Of a stretch of 64,000 bases of DNA, positions 54,561 to 64,000 are shown piece by piece. The DNA comes from Plazaster borealis (taxonomy: Eukaryota > Echinodermata > Asteroidea > Forcipulatida > Labidiasteridae): contig CM037470.1 in assembly GCA_021014325.1 (NCBI GenBank), positions 7,729,147 to 7,793,146 of the forward strand, read 5' to 3'. The notes below the pieces were generated by a model. That model had not been told where the DNA came from and did no database searches. It worked only from the letters and a program-made list of their open reading frames with translations. The stretch's first letter is position 1; every line of letters starts with the position of its first letter. Made by a program: the position numbers and the translations under genes.

Positions 54561-54878
54561 TTACAATATTCTGTTGTTTCGTCTTTTAAAGAACATCATG
54601 CTTGTTACCTTTCGCTTTAAAAACTCAACCAGATCATTCCTTCCAATCCTCTCCAGCTTAGATGATAAAGTGTTGAAAGCCTTCTCTCCAAATGGTCCAA
54701 ATCCCTGCTGCCATTTCACTAACATGCAGAATATCTGGTTACGGACACTATCTGCATTTTCACTTTTCAATTTGGTTACGTCGCTATTGCTAATGCCTAA
54801 ATGTGTGGCTAAACTTTCCCAATTTGTTACTAGTTTTTCATCTATTTCTCGAAAACACACCTCAGTTTCAATTCCGGT
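54561..54878 (-). CDS. Death-domain terminal exon
   Basis: 318 nt with stop. Acceptor is TTCGTTTGTTTGCAG. Pattern: CFREIDEKLVTNWESLATHL, GISNSDVTKLKSENAD, MLVKWQQGFG, FNTLSSKLERIGRNDLVEFL. The W-x-x-LA-x-x-LG-I and the final L-x-x-I-G-R-x-D-L-V motifs are those of death domains. A polyadenylation hexamer (AATAAA on minus) sits at 54548-54553. Confidence 0.85.
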   Translation of the reverse strand, partial: TGIETEVCFREIDEKLVTNWESLATHLGISNSDVTKLKSENADSVRNQIFCMLVKWQQGFGPFGEKAFNTLSSKLERIGRNDLVEFLKRKVTSMMFFKRRNNRIL

Positions 54879-57800
54879 CTGCAAACAAACGAAAATGACA
54901 AACAAAAATCACACTTTACTTTTAAGTTTTGATTTGCTGATTGTGTCTCTCTTGTAGAGACCTTTCTGGAAGAAACCTGTGTTTGATAATAATAATATAT
55001 ATATATATAACTTTCAGCATTTAATACCCTACTTATACTATCCTAATAAAACATTTTAGCTATAATGTAACTTTCAAAATTATGACATAAAAAAAAACAA
55101 CTAAATATTACTTTTTACAAGAAATGAGTTTTCATGAATTAGTTTTAGCACTCTTGACTAACCAGTATGGTACCAACCATTAAAACATGAGATGGTATTA
55201 TGATTTAAGAGAAATGGTGAAAAATGTTTTCTGGTCAACAATTTCTATCAAATAAGTCTGACTAAATAAATTATTTTCCTGTCGAAAAACTGGATCACCA
55301 CTTATAAAAATGTTCTTTATGAAAATATTTTATATGTACATTTTGAGCAAGAAGTGAAGTTGAAATGGAAATCAGCAAAAAAGTACTGTGTATATACCTT
55401 TAAACCATAGAATGCCTCAAATACGATCCCAGTTGTGAATATGGGTCATTTCACAAGGTTGGGACATTGTGCAACATTTGTCCTCATTAATTAAGAATTC
55501 TCACCTTTGACTCGATTGTTTCTTTTACTTTTGTCTTTGGGTGTGAAAGAGTTAGTTATATTGTTTAAATAATTTTGGGTTCAACAAAGCAAAATTTACT
55601 ACAGCGGGACTTGAACCTGCAACCTCCGGATTAATGTGCTGGTGCTCTACCAACAGCTATCTAGCCCTAACTTTGGCAGTCTCCCTATTTGTCAATATCT
55701 TTGGGTGCCATTCAGAAGAAATTCAATCTGTAGCCAAGGATCACACCCAAGTTTACGATACAACATGGGAAGCAGCAAGAGAGGGATCATCTTTAGGGAG
55801 GGCCTTGGGGGCACGTGCCCCCACAAATTTCCAGTGCCCCCCCAGGTGCCCCCCCCCATGAAAAAATTGCAATAGTGCCCACACAAAAAGAAAGTTAAAA
55901 GAATGAAAACAAAACATTACAAAACAAAATACATCTGCTATTTGTAGGCCTTCATTTACAATAAAGTAAAACAAAACTTTAGTCGTATTCAAAGCCAATA
56001 ATTATTGTTTAAGTTATGCTGTGGGGATTGTCGCTATCATCACCGGAAGCGCGCGAACCAACGTGTTGATCAATGCAATGCAGCGGAATGAACAGGGCCC
56101 AATTTCATGGCTCTGCTTACCGCGGAATTCTGCGCTTACGCCCAGCTGCGTCCTATAGAAATACACACGTTTCAATGCGCGTAAGCGCCAAATTATTTGG
56201 TAAGCAGTGCCATGAAATTGGGGCCCAGTTGGTGTGCTGCACGCTACGCTGGTAAACGATAACCAACGGTTCACGTGTATAAACATAAGCCGTTGGCAAT
56301 TGCCAGCGTTGCGCGCTGCAAACCATTGATTACCTACATGCCAGAGAGACCAAAAAGTTATGCTACGCGCACGCGCAACGATGGTCCAAATAAACCAATG
56401 TTTTGTACACGAACCGTTGGTTATCGTTACCAGCGATTACGGTGGCGGCCATATTGCTACCGGAAGGTGAGGATTCTGAAAAACAGTGAGATTTTAACTT
56501 TTTTTTTAAGAGGAGTGGATTTTCTGGACCCGCGCCGAGCTCACTGTGAGAACAAAAAACACGTAGAGCCTAATTTTCGCGAGATCTGGTTTCAAAAGAG
56601 AACTCCAGGTGCATTTAAATGTGAAGGGCAACAAGTTTCTAATAGGATTTTGTACATGGTACTCTATGAGGTTCGTGGAGACGATAGCGGATCAAACCTC
56701 ATAGTTCTAGGGCTAGGAGTACATGACCCCACCACTGACACACCCATTCTCCCTGGGCCCCCCCCCCCCCACTTGGAAGCAATGCCCCCCTGTGCCCCCC
56801 CCCCCCCACCACCACCGAAAAAATTCCTAGCTACGCCGCTGAATGCACCAGCAAAAACATTTGTTATGTTAGTTGGTGATTAAATACAGAAGGAATGGGC
56901 AGAACTAAAAACGTTTAGACGTCACAGTGGCTTGTAACATTTTGGTGCCTTTGCTACGCACACAGTCACTGTTTTCATCCTGCCATTTATGTTGTATTCA
57001 CTGACTACCATAACGAAGGTTTTTCTTGGTGCAATGTGTGTCGTGTAAATTAGTGGATAAAGTGAGTTTGCATTTGAGTGTTGAGAAAGGTTTACAACTG
57101 TGTTCATGTTACGTCTAAATACATTTTTGATGATATTTTTGTTAAAATGAACTCCTGGACTCTCAAAGGTATTGTTACATGAAATAATTGAATCAAACGT
57201 AAGAATGCTTTAAAAAAATATGCCTTTATGGATAAAGGTCACACCGAGTGTTCCAACCTTTTTTTTTAATGTGCCTTAGTTTGACAATGAGAAGTAAAAA
57301 TGAAATGCGTGGACTAGAATTGACGAGGAAATTAATGTCAAATTAGTTTGAAACTTGCATGGACGACTGATATTATATCAAACGGGGTGCAAAAAGATCC
57401 CTCCTAAAACATTTCTCTTGGCAAATATCTCTCTGAATCCACAACAAAGCTTTACATTTATATTTACCAGTGACACATTGTCGGGAAGCAGCAGGATTGG
57501 TCCAGGCTCATCATCTGCTATTTGATTGATTGAAGATCCAGTCGAGAGTTAAAGAAATAAAAAATATAAATAACTTTAAAATTAGAATGATTGATGGATT
57601 AAACATGTGCTGAATATCAGGACCAGATGCCAGTGGGATTAGCCCTTTTACATCAAGTTCAAATAATTTGATTAGGTCAAATAAACTAATACATGTGTTC
57701 CAAGTTACATGACCCCTCCTAGAAAGTCAAGCCAACCATTGATAATTTTATTTATAACACACAACAAATAATAGAAAATGAAACAAAACCCCTGCTCTCA

Positions 57801-58028
57801 TGATAATTTTGAAAACTTGATGTGGGATTGCAATTTTTAAACCATAGTTTTTTCCACACCTGTAAAAACTGTTTATAATAAATGTTTTTAACCACTTTAC
57901 GTCGGTTGACGTAAATACATGCAAAAATATTTCCCAACTGGCTTACTTTGGCTGTTTATAAATTCCCAGAACAACTTTGTCAACTCCGGGCATTGTCCTC
58001 TCCTCGTGACTGCACTTGAAATTGCTCC
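54561..58028 (-). CDS. Death-domain protein, last three recognisable exons
   Basis: Exons 58028-57947, 57517-57468 and 54878-54561 in transcript order. Phases agree (0 to 1, 1 to 0, 0 to stop), giving a C-terminal 149 residues. The first two encode KGAISSAV-type linker and DDEPGPILLLPDNVSL. The last encodes a complete death domain and ends FFKRRNNRIL before TAA. Death domains mediate homotypic contacts in apoptosis and immune signalling. The gene is upstream of, and parallel to, the Roco-caspase gene but has its own stop, so I treat it as separate. The 5' exons are not found. I cannot name the family. Confidence 0.6.
55567..55700 (-). repeat. tRNA-like repeat, half of the foldback family
   Basis: On minus: CTAGATAGCTGTTGGTAGAG ... 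CAGGTTCAAGTCCCGC, then TTTGCTTTGTTGAACCC. The arm also carries GACTGCCAAAGTTAGGGCTA, as at 161-421. Confidence 0.7.
55790..56840. mobile_element. Decayed repeat with C-rich ends
   Basis: Begins near GGCCTTGGGGGCACGTGCCC and ends near CCTAGCTACGCCGCTG, with poly-C runs at 55826-55858 and 56756-56812. Open frames across it are low-complexity proline runs. Family uncertain. The centre (56030-56470) is unlike the ends and may be a separate insertion. Confidence 0.45.
56095..56226. mobile_element. Palindromic MITE (132 bp)
   Basis: Left GGGCCCAATTTCATGGCTCT, right reads CATGAAATTGGGGCCC; internal GCTTACCG / GGTAAGC also pair. Confidence 0.85.
57468..57517 (-). CDS. Death-domain gene, penultimate exon
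   Basis: 50 nt, phase 1 to 0, acceptor CAATCAAATAG, donor GTAAAT. It encodes DDEPGPILLLPDNVSL. It is supported mainly by phase agreement with both neighbours. Confidence 0.5.
57947..58028 (-). CDS. Death-domain gene, upstream exon
   Basis: 82 nt, phase 0 to 1, acceptor GCCATTAAG, donor GTAAGC. It encodes GAISSAVTRRGQCPEL then TKLFWEFINSQ. No domain recognised. The acceptor lacks a strong pyrimidine tract, so confidence is moderate. Confidence 0.48.
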
Positions 58029-59204
58029 CTTAATGGCAAAAAAAACAATAAACAAATGAATATCAATGTTATACTTTGCATTTTGTTGAGGGAAAGATAG
58101 CAACACGCAAGTGCAACACGCCATGGGAAAAAGGTTGTATCTTCAGAAAATGTGATATCTTGACAAAGAAGCAGTGCATATCAGTAGACTGTTTGAAAAT
58201 CGAAACCACAACAGGTCTTCTCAGAACCAACACTTTACAACCACTTGGTCTTGGCCTATACTCTTTCTCCATGGCCTACTACTACTATTACTAAATGATA
58301 ATGAAGTGTAATGTCAAAAGATAAACTGACCGAGCATGCTAAGCACTCCAGTTACCAAGCTGCAATCCACCCACCAATATAAAGGTTAATTGGAAGGACG
58401 GAAACTTGACAATTGAGAAGTAACTGTCACTTAAGATGACTGTATACGCAATCTGAACCAGATACTCTCCTCCAGTGTGTTGGTAAAAAGTCTGAAAAGG
58501 AGATGTGCTTGTCTGAATGCAGAGCTATCATGCACAACACACATGTGCAAATGCACATATTGCAGCAACTGTAGAGAAGAAGTTGATGGCATCAGGTTGT
58601 GATTGCTGAGTGGTTTCTTCCTTACCTTTCACCTCTTTAACCCCGGTTTGAATCCCACACCGGAACCTTGCATGTGGATTGGGTTTTCAGTCCCTACCCA
58701 ATAGCATGGGTTTTCCCCCAGTTTGGGGTTTTCCTCCCAATTTAAAACTGACATTTCTTCATAATCTCTCTCTACACAGGTGTCTTCAGGCCTACAGTGT
58801 TTGCCCTGAGTATCTATGTATATTTCAAAGGGAACGCTGGCTAGGCTTATTCATACCCTAAAAAAATTCCATTTTGATAGCAAATTCATGCACTCAATCA
58901 TCATACAGGCAAATGCAATCTGTCTGAAGGCCGATGTTGGTGATCTTTCCTCATCATCAAACAGAAATAGCGCACCTGTGCTGCTGATGGCATGAGAGAT
59001 CAGCTGAAGAAGTCAATGCTTCCAAGGAGGCATCATATAAGTGGATAGTCAGCTCAAACCAGAAACAAAGGGAATGGCTGTGGCTATTCGAGATCAAGTC
59101 ATAGGCACACATTCATATGAAGAAAACATCTTTTAGATCCAGGTTGCTGCCGCGCGCCGAGTGTGTAGAGAAGCTGCAGAAACTATCCACCATACAGTGA
59201 ATAT
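58029..59204. other. No gene recognised
   Basis: About 1.2 kb. The minus-strand frame at 58069-58272 has no domain I recognise. Upstream exons of the death-domain gene should lie here or further right but I could not place any. Short GGTTTT/CCCAATT repeats occur near 58680-58745. Confidence 0.45.
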
Positions 59205-59456
59205 TGTAGCGATGGTGCTGTTCGACCGGAAGGGGGCGCCAGCACGACTGTGGAGCACTGCTGGCTGCCCCTGCCGGTCGATCGGGGAACCCGCCTGCCA
59301 GAGAGGGCGTCCTCTGGCTTCGGCCTTCTTCTTCATGTATAAGTCAAGACTTGTTGAATGTGAATAAAGCTCCGGAACAAGGGACAGAAAAGCCAGTAAA
59401 GAGTATTCTTGTGTCATTTAAAGCTGTGTACATCGCAACCCCCGGTCAACGCTACA
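59205..59456 (+). mobile_element. 5' long terminal repeat (252 bp)
   Basis: Begins TGTAGCG and ends CGCTACA, an inverted pair with TG...CA termini. It contains an AATAAA at about 59363. It is immediately followed by TTGGTGGCAGCGGTGGGAC, the primer-binding region typical of Gypsy-type LTR retrotransposons. The 3' LTR is not seen and should lie beyond 64000. Confidence 0.72.
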
Positions 59457-60066
59457 TTGGTGGCAGCGGTGGGACAGTTTAGAGGACCGGACAAGAAGGT
59501 AAATTTGTGTTATTTCTGGGATGCTGAACACACGAGGCCAGGGTAGTGTAGCATCGGACTCTCCACAGGCAGGAGACGATGGGTGCCGGGGGGGAGGCCA
59601 GACTGGCTCCCCGAGCCGGGGACTATTCATCAGTATGGATGATTTGTTGTCCTTCAAAGGATCAGAGGACAAGGAGGAAGTTTTATCCCCAGAGATTTTA
59701 TGGCGTTCTCGGGGACTGTTCATCAGTAGTGTGGATGATTTGTTGTCCTTCGAGGGACCAGAGGACAAGAAGGAAGTTTTATCCCCAGAGATATGATGGG
59801 GGTCTCGGACTGTCAGGTCTCGCTGGACCTGGGGAAATGCTCGTAGGGACAGGCCAGGACGAGACACCTTTCAATTGTAGCAGCCCCACGCTGCGAACAC
59901 ATCTATGTCGGACGCACGGGTCCACTCGGAGCCGTCCCGTCCGACTAGCATTCAAACACAAGACACACAATTCACTCCAGAGCAGCCCCACGCTGCGTAC
60001 ACATCTACGTCGGACGCACGGGTCCACTCGGAGCCGTCCCGTCCGACAAGCATTCAAACACAAGAC
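59457..60066 (+). mobile_element. Interior of the LTR retroelement, left part
   Basis: Starts with the primer-binding region. No gag or pol motif. It has two blocks of GTTGTCCTTCAAAGG-type repeat (59643-59790). It also has two of three tandem units beginning AGCAGCCCCACGCTGCG (59879 and 59981); the third is at 63255, beyond the insertion. Probably non-autonomous or heavily decayed. Confidence 0.6.
59879..60066 (+). repeat. 102-bp tandem units inside the retroelement
   Basis: Two units, each AGCAGCCCCACGCTGCG ... GTCGGACGCACGGGTCCACT ... CATTCAAACACAAGAC. A third, diverged unit starts at 63255, interrupted from the first two by the 3.16-kb insertion. Confidence 0.88.
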
Positions 60067-63000
60067 TAGCCTTGATTCAAGGCTGTTGGCGTAGTGTACC
60101 CCGGCCCGGTGCGGCACGATTCGGCAACAACTGCAGTGCATAGACAGTGTACATTGTACATGTACAGTACATGTACATACATTGTACAGCGAGAACAGTA
60201 TAGCCAACCTCGAGCGCGTGACTCAAACAACAGCCTTGACCGGTTTGTAACTGAAAGCTTATGTGTTTCTTTATATTTTATTGGAAATCCAATAAAAAGC
60301 GCTTATGCAGGATGTGGGCGTTTCATTCTAAACATTGGCCAATCACAGGTGCGATTGAGAATGACGTATTTGACCTGAACGACAAGGCTGCATAATTACT
60401 GCTGCTATAGCTAGCATGCAATCCATGACGACTGTGTTGGTTATGTATACGCTGTACACGCGGATCGGCCGGTCGCGGCGGCCGGCTGGAGCGCCTTGAT
60501 CAAGGATATGGACAACCCTGATCATTCGCCATTTTTTTGGTTATTAATTCTGGAGTTGATGTAGTTTCTGCATTTGTGTTTTCCTTACATGTCCTCTCGA
60601 AGTCCGACTTAACTCTGTGCAGCCACACCGTCTTCATACTTTTGAATTGTTCTCGGGCAGGGTCTTAAGAATTTACTGCTGAGCAAAAATTGAAAGGATA
60701 CAGTCACACATGATACATGTGAATTAGAGTTTTAGCTACCTTATTCTAGTAAGTGTACTTAGGAAATGTGCTTTAAATAAATAGGCAGCTCTGAAATTGG
60801 GCACCTCTTGGGGCGGCCCACAAGATATAAAAAGTGCAATAAGCTATTAATTGCCTCCATGATGAAACAATCAACAATATTGTAGTTATTTGAGGTCTTT
60901 GTTTTGTATATTCTACCTCCAATGAATGCACCAACAATGATTAAATCACTGTTTTAATGGTGCGAGATGGAGACAGGAGATGGTCAATCGGGCTTATAGG
61001 CCATTATAAAATAAAATAAAACGTCAGAAAAGCGTCTTCCTGATGGGAAATGGTGTATACATTTTATGTACTAAATCGATCCACTCAACCTCATATTCCT
61101 GCCCTCATTGTCTCGCTCAGCTGACAATTTGTGGAGAATACGCAACATTTTCAGATAGATATTATTATAACAAAATATTCCCAAATTCAAACCGGCGCGC
61201 CAGTGCATGCAAGTAGCCACATCTGGATACTGCATGCATATTCATAAGAATGAGTAAACAAGACTTCCGCCACTGACCAATGGGGTCTCGCCTTTCGCGC
61301 GCATATTAGTAATGAGTCATTGGCTTAAATACAAAACCATCAAGGCGTTGATTCGGTGAGTAAACGGGACGTATAGCTCACAATAATATGAGCATGCGCA
61401 CACTGATACTGCACACAGACACGTCCATGCACGTAGCTGGTAGCTCGGGCGGGTAGCTCGGGCGGGTAGCGCGGCGCAAATAAAATAAAAATTAAAACAT
61501 TACAATAACAATTAAAAACTAGAGATTTAGTGTTTGTTGGAACAAACACTAGGTGTTCGGATTTCATTAGGGTCAGTGTTGTGTCAATGTGTGAAATATT
61601 TTATTGAGTCGATGAAAAAATTGCTGATAGCTTTTGAAATTTTAAAGTGTAAATCAATTACGTGTATACATTTAGTTTACACGGGAAATAAATGCTAACG
61701 TTCCTACTTAAGACTGCAAAGAGCTCTAGAACGTGTATTTATTGAACATTCTGTTTCAATGTTCATGTAAATATTCATAAACTGTACCGTATACAAGACT
61801 TTTACTGACAATTCAAAAAAGAGCCTCTTAATATATATTTATTTTACTTCCGGTTGGACAGGAAGCCAGGTCAAATCATGTCATTATCAATTATACAGAA
61901 CTTTAACACGTAAAACATTCACAAAAAATGCAAAGCTTAAAATCATAATAGATATATTTCTCAAGATATGATTTTTCGAAATAATAAACTTTAAATAGAT
62001 CAAGTTAAACTGCACCTTTAGGGTGACTTCATAATTAGATGACAATTGATGACGTCATTTGAACAGGATCTTAAATTTTGGATGTTACAAATCCCGGCTT
62101 GAATACATGCAAGGTTATAGCTTTAATCGCGCATTTTTGCCGTAAACATACATCTTTGAAAAGTGCACCTTTAAGCCGACTCACGTAAAGCTTGTTGACG
62201 TCATCGTAATGCGACGTTAAATTCTAGATGTAACACATCCCAACTTGAATACATGCAAGGTTTCAGCTCGATTGCACATTTTTTCTGCATTTATCAATCT
62301 TGTATTTCTGCACCTTTAAGTTCACGCGATCCACGGCGATATTAATTTTTGATGACGCCAATCTTCTACAAAGCTCACAGAGCAAGTTGTAGAGCCGACC
62401 GTCAACATTCCACTTTGCTCCAATGACCTATTCTTCGGGTTTTACTCTAAACATATGGGGTGAAAACCTGGGCCTATTACTTACACACATTAAATGTGTT
62501 AACAACTGCGCATGACAGACTGTTCTATATGTGTGCATAACTAATTAGATCACGCTACTCGCATGTATGCAACATGTGATATCACCCGGAACGATCTCAA
62601 CACTATAGCGCGTTGTATGTGTTTTCAGTGCAATTCTTTTCACACGCAATTTAATTCAAGAGTCATTCGATACCGGATTTCAACCGGAAGTTAAGGTCAA
62701 ATAGGTAACATGTCTGTGGAAAAGTTTGAGAGGACTTAAGGACATACAACCTGATGTTAAAATTGTGAGTAAGGTGTTTGTAAAATGCATGAATATTTCT
62801 TAAAGTATGAATTGTGAACTTTTCAACTTCCGGTTTGAACAGGAAGCTGAGGTCCAATGGGGTCACACTCTGTGTGCAGTTTGCTACATTTTGCCAGACC
62901 TATCCGATGATTTATAGATTGTTGAAATAGCTTCTATAATTCTTGAGTTATGATTTTTTGAAATAATAAACTTTGATTTATTGTTTTTCAAAAACTGATG

Positions 63001-63226
63001 ACGTCACCATGACGTAACAACTTTTAGAATCATCTACAAGTTATGGTCTACCTACATGTAAAGTTTCAAGTTAATATAAATTTTGCAACTACGCGTTTGC
63101 TTGCAGACAAACGAGACTCCGAAAAATAATAAAAACTAAAAAAAACCTTAAAAAAACGAACAAAAACAATAGGTGTTCGGCTATTGCCCGAACACCTAAA
63201 AACCCTCCAACGCCTTGATCAAGGCT
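60067..63226. mobile_element. Palindrome-ended element, long copy (about 3.16 kb)
   Basis: Left TAGCCTTGATTCAAGGC, right GCCTTGATCAAGGCT, with AACACAAGAC duplicated at 60057-60066 and 63227-63236. Same family as 50375-50766. Further CCTTGATCAAGG (60494) and ATCAAGGCGTTGATTC (61342) inside suggest nested copies. GTAGCGCGGCGCAAATAAAA recurs at about 61467. No transposase frame seen. Confidence 0.72.
61840..63190. repeat. Internal repeats with ACTTCCGGTTxGAACAGGAAG
   Basis: CTTCCGGTT-GACAGGAAGC near 61850 and 62830 and TTTTTTGAAATAATAAACTT near 61975 and 62953 mark two related blocks. A hairpin ATAGGTGTTCGG / CCGAACACCTA lies at 63170-63199. Confidence 0.6.
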
Positions 63227-63236
63227 AACACAAGAC

Positions 63237-63650
63237 ACACATTTCACTTCAGAGCAGCCCCACGCTGCGTACACATCTACGTCGGACGCACGGGTTCACT
63301 CGGAGCCATCCTGTCCGACACACACCCACGCACCAGACAGTTGTTTTCTCTTTGAGCAGCCCCATCGCACCAACTCAGGCGAGCCGGGTGCACGGATTCA
63401 CTCGAAGCCGTCCCAGAGTTGGAGGGAGGTTCGCGACCACTCGGAACGTCCTCCAACCATTCCATCATCCATTAGCAGCTGTGCTGTCAGGCAGACCTCA
63501 ATACTACTTCCAAATGGTTTGAGCACACACTACAGTCTGTTACAGAACATGTCAACATGAAATTACTCTGAGACCAACCTATACAAGCAGACCACACAAC
63601 ATCCTGGGGGTGGGGGAGAAGGGGTAACCCATCAAAAGATTGAGGGAGCA
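63237..63650 (+). mobile_element. Interior of the LTR retroelement, right part
   Basis: Continues the tandem unit interrupted at 60066 (CAGCCCCACGCTGCGTACAC at 63257). A more divergent unit starts near 63354 (GAGCAGCCCCATCGCACC). No coding motif. Confidence 0.5.
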
Positions 63651-63654
63651 AAAA

Positions 63655-63987
63655 CTATTGCCGCAGCTGAAATTTCCCCGCTAACACCACCAGTTGAGAT
63701 GAAAGAGAACTCGGGGCAGTACTTGAACTGATAACAAGAGAGGGTCTCATTTCTGACAGTTTGGCAAGGAGATGGAGTTGGATTGGATGCATGCGCATCC
63801 TGCACCAAGAGACCAGATATAATAGGCTTGCCAATAGCCCAAGGAGGCATAAACAGGCCAAAGCCAGTTTTGCTCTTGCAGAGATAAAGAGGTTCACACA
63901 CTGCAAAAGTTTGTGAATCCTCTCCTCCTTGGGTGTGGCTATGCACCGATGGAGGTCTAGCACAGGTCCGAGAAAGGTTGGGTTCAA
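63655..63987 (-). pseudogene. DIRS-like retrotransposon reverse-transcriptase fragment
   Basis: Minus-strand frame: FLGPVLDLHRCIATPKEERI, then LACLCLLGLLASLLYLVSWC and RMRMHPIQLHLL. The FLG-x-x-LD ... LLG-x-x-AS ... V-x-x-x-R-x-x-MRP-x-Q pattern is that of the end of the reverse transcriptase and connection region in DIRS-type elements. It degenerates after HLLAKL and the start is cut by the window edge or missing, so it is a relic. Confidence 0.62.
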
Positions 63988-64000
63988 TGAAGGTGTCAGG

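Larger units (their letters stand above)
54962..57467. other. Long intron of the death-domain gene with repeats
   Basis: Holds a tRNA-like repeat (55567-55700), a C-rich repeat (55790-56840) and a MITE (56095-56226). No exon seen. Confidence 0.5.

Noticed and set aside
56275..56883. 202-codon plus-strand ORF with proline runs
   Set aside because: It spans the edge of a decayed repeat and poly-C tracts; no domain, and its end is a transposon tail.
54561..58028. Death-domain exons as the 5' end of the Roco-caspase gene
   Set aside because: The death-domain exon ends in an in-frame stop with a nearby AATAAA, and the Roco-caspase gene has its own ATG at 47624.
59418..60207. Overlapping ORFs of 91-171 codons on both strands
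   Set aside because: They reflect GC-rich tandem units of the LTR element; no gag, protease or polymerase motif.

Overview
This is eukaryotic nuclear DNA from an intron-rich, repeat-rich, AT-rich animal genome. Single-repeat ankyrin exons, a Roundabout receptor gene, tRNA-derived SINE-like repeats and many short inverted-repeat transposons point to a marine invertebrate deuterostome. An echinoderm or a close relative is my guess; the species cannot be fixed from sequence alone.

Left half, plus strand (599-21090, probable 3' UTR to about 26120): the 3' part of a Roundabout (Robo) axon-guidance receptor gene. Twelve phase-compatible exons encode the last fibronectin III domain, the transmembrane helix and the whole cytoplasmic tail. 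The tail has a CC1-like tyrosine site, an LPPPP (CC2-like) Ena/VASP-type site and the conserved FFTDADFA block. The long introns carry a 47-bp minisatellite, SINE-like repeats and MITEs.

Middle, minus strand (47624 down to 26423): a 24-coding-exon gene that I assembled exon by exon. Every splice junction is in compatible phase, and the predicted protein is about 1389 residues. Its domain order is about nine ankyrin repeats, a ROC GTPase (P-loop GDPKAGKTT, DCAGQ, THLD), COR, a death domain, a CARD, and a complete caspase protease with SHG and QACRG catalytic motifs and an intact p10. The front resembles DAPK1 without its kinase. The back resembles a CARD initiator caspase. One polypeptide therefore appears to combine a Roco switch, two death-fold adaptors and the effector protease. 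I know of no described protein with this architecture, and it is the main discovery candidate. It converges tail to tail with Robo.

Right part, minus strand (58028 down to 54561): the last three recognisable exons of a separate death-domain gene, oriented toward the Roco-caspase gene. The 49.6-53.0 kb stretch between them holds a segmental duplication, a hairpin-forming transposon and a palindrome-ended element with an empty site beside it. From about 55.5 kb to the right edge the sequence is mostly nested mobile DNA: a foldback/tRNA-like repeat, a C-rich repeat, a 252-bp LTR with its primer-binding region, a 3.16-kb element inserted in that retroelement, and a DIRS-like reverse-transcriptase fragment at the end.

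All gene models come from reading splice sites, frames and motifs by eye. No alignment, expression data or database search was available.
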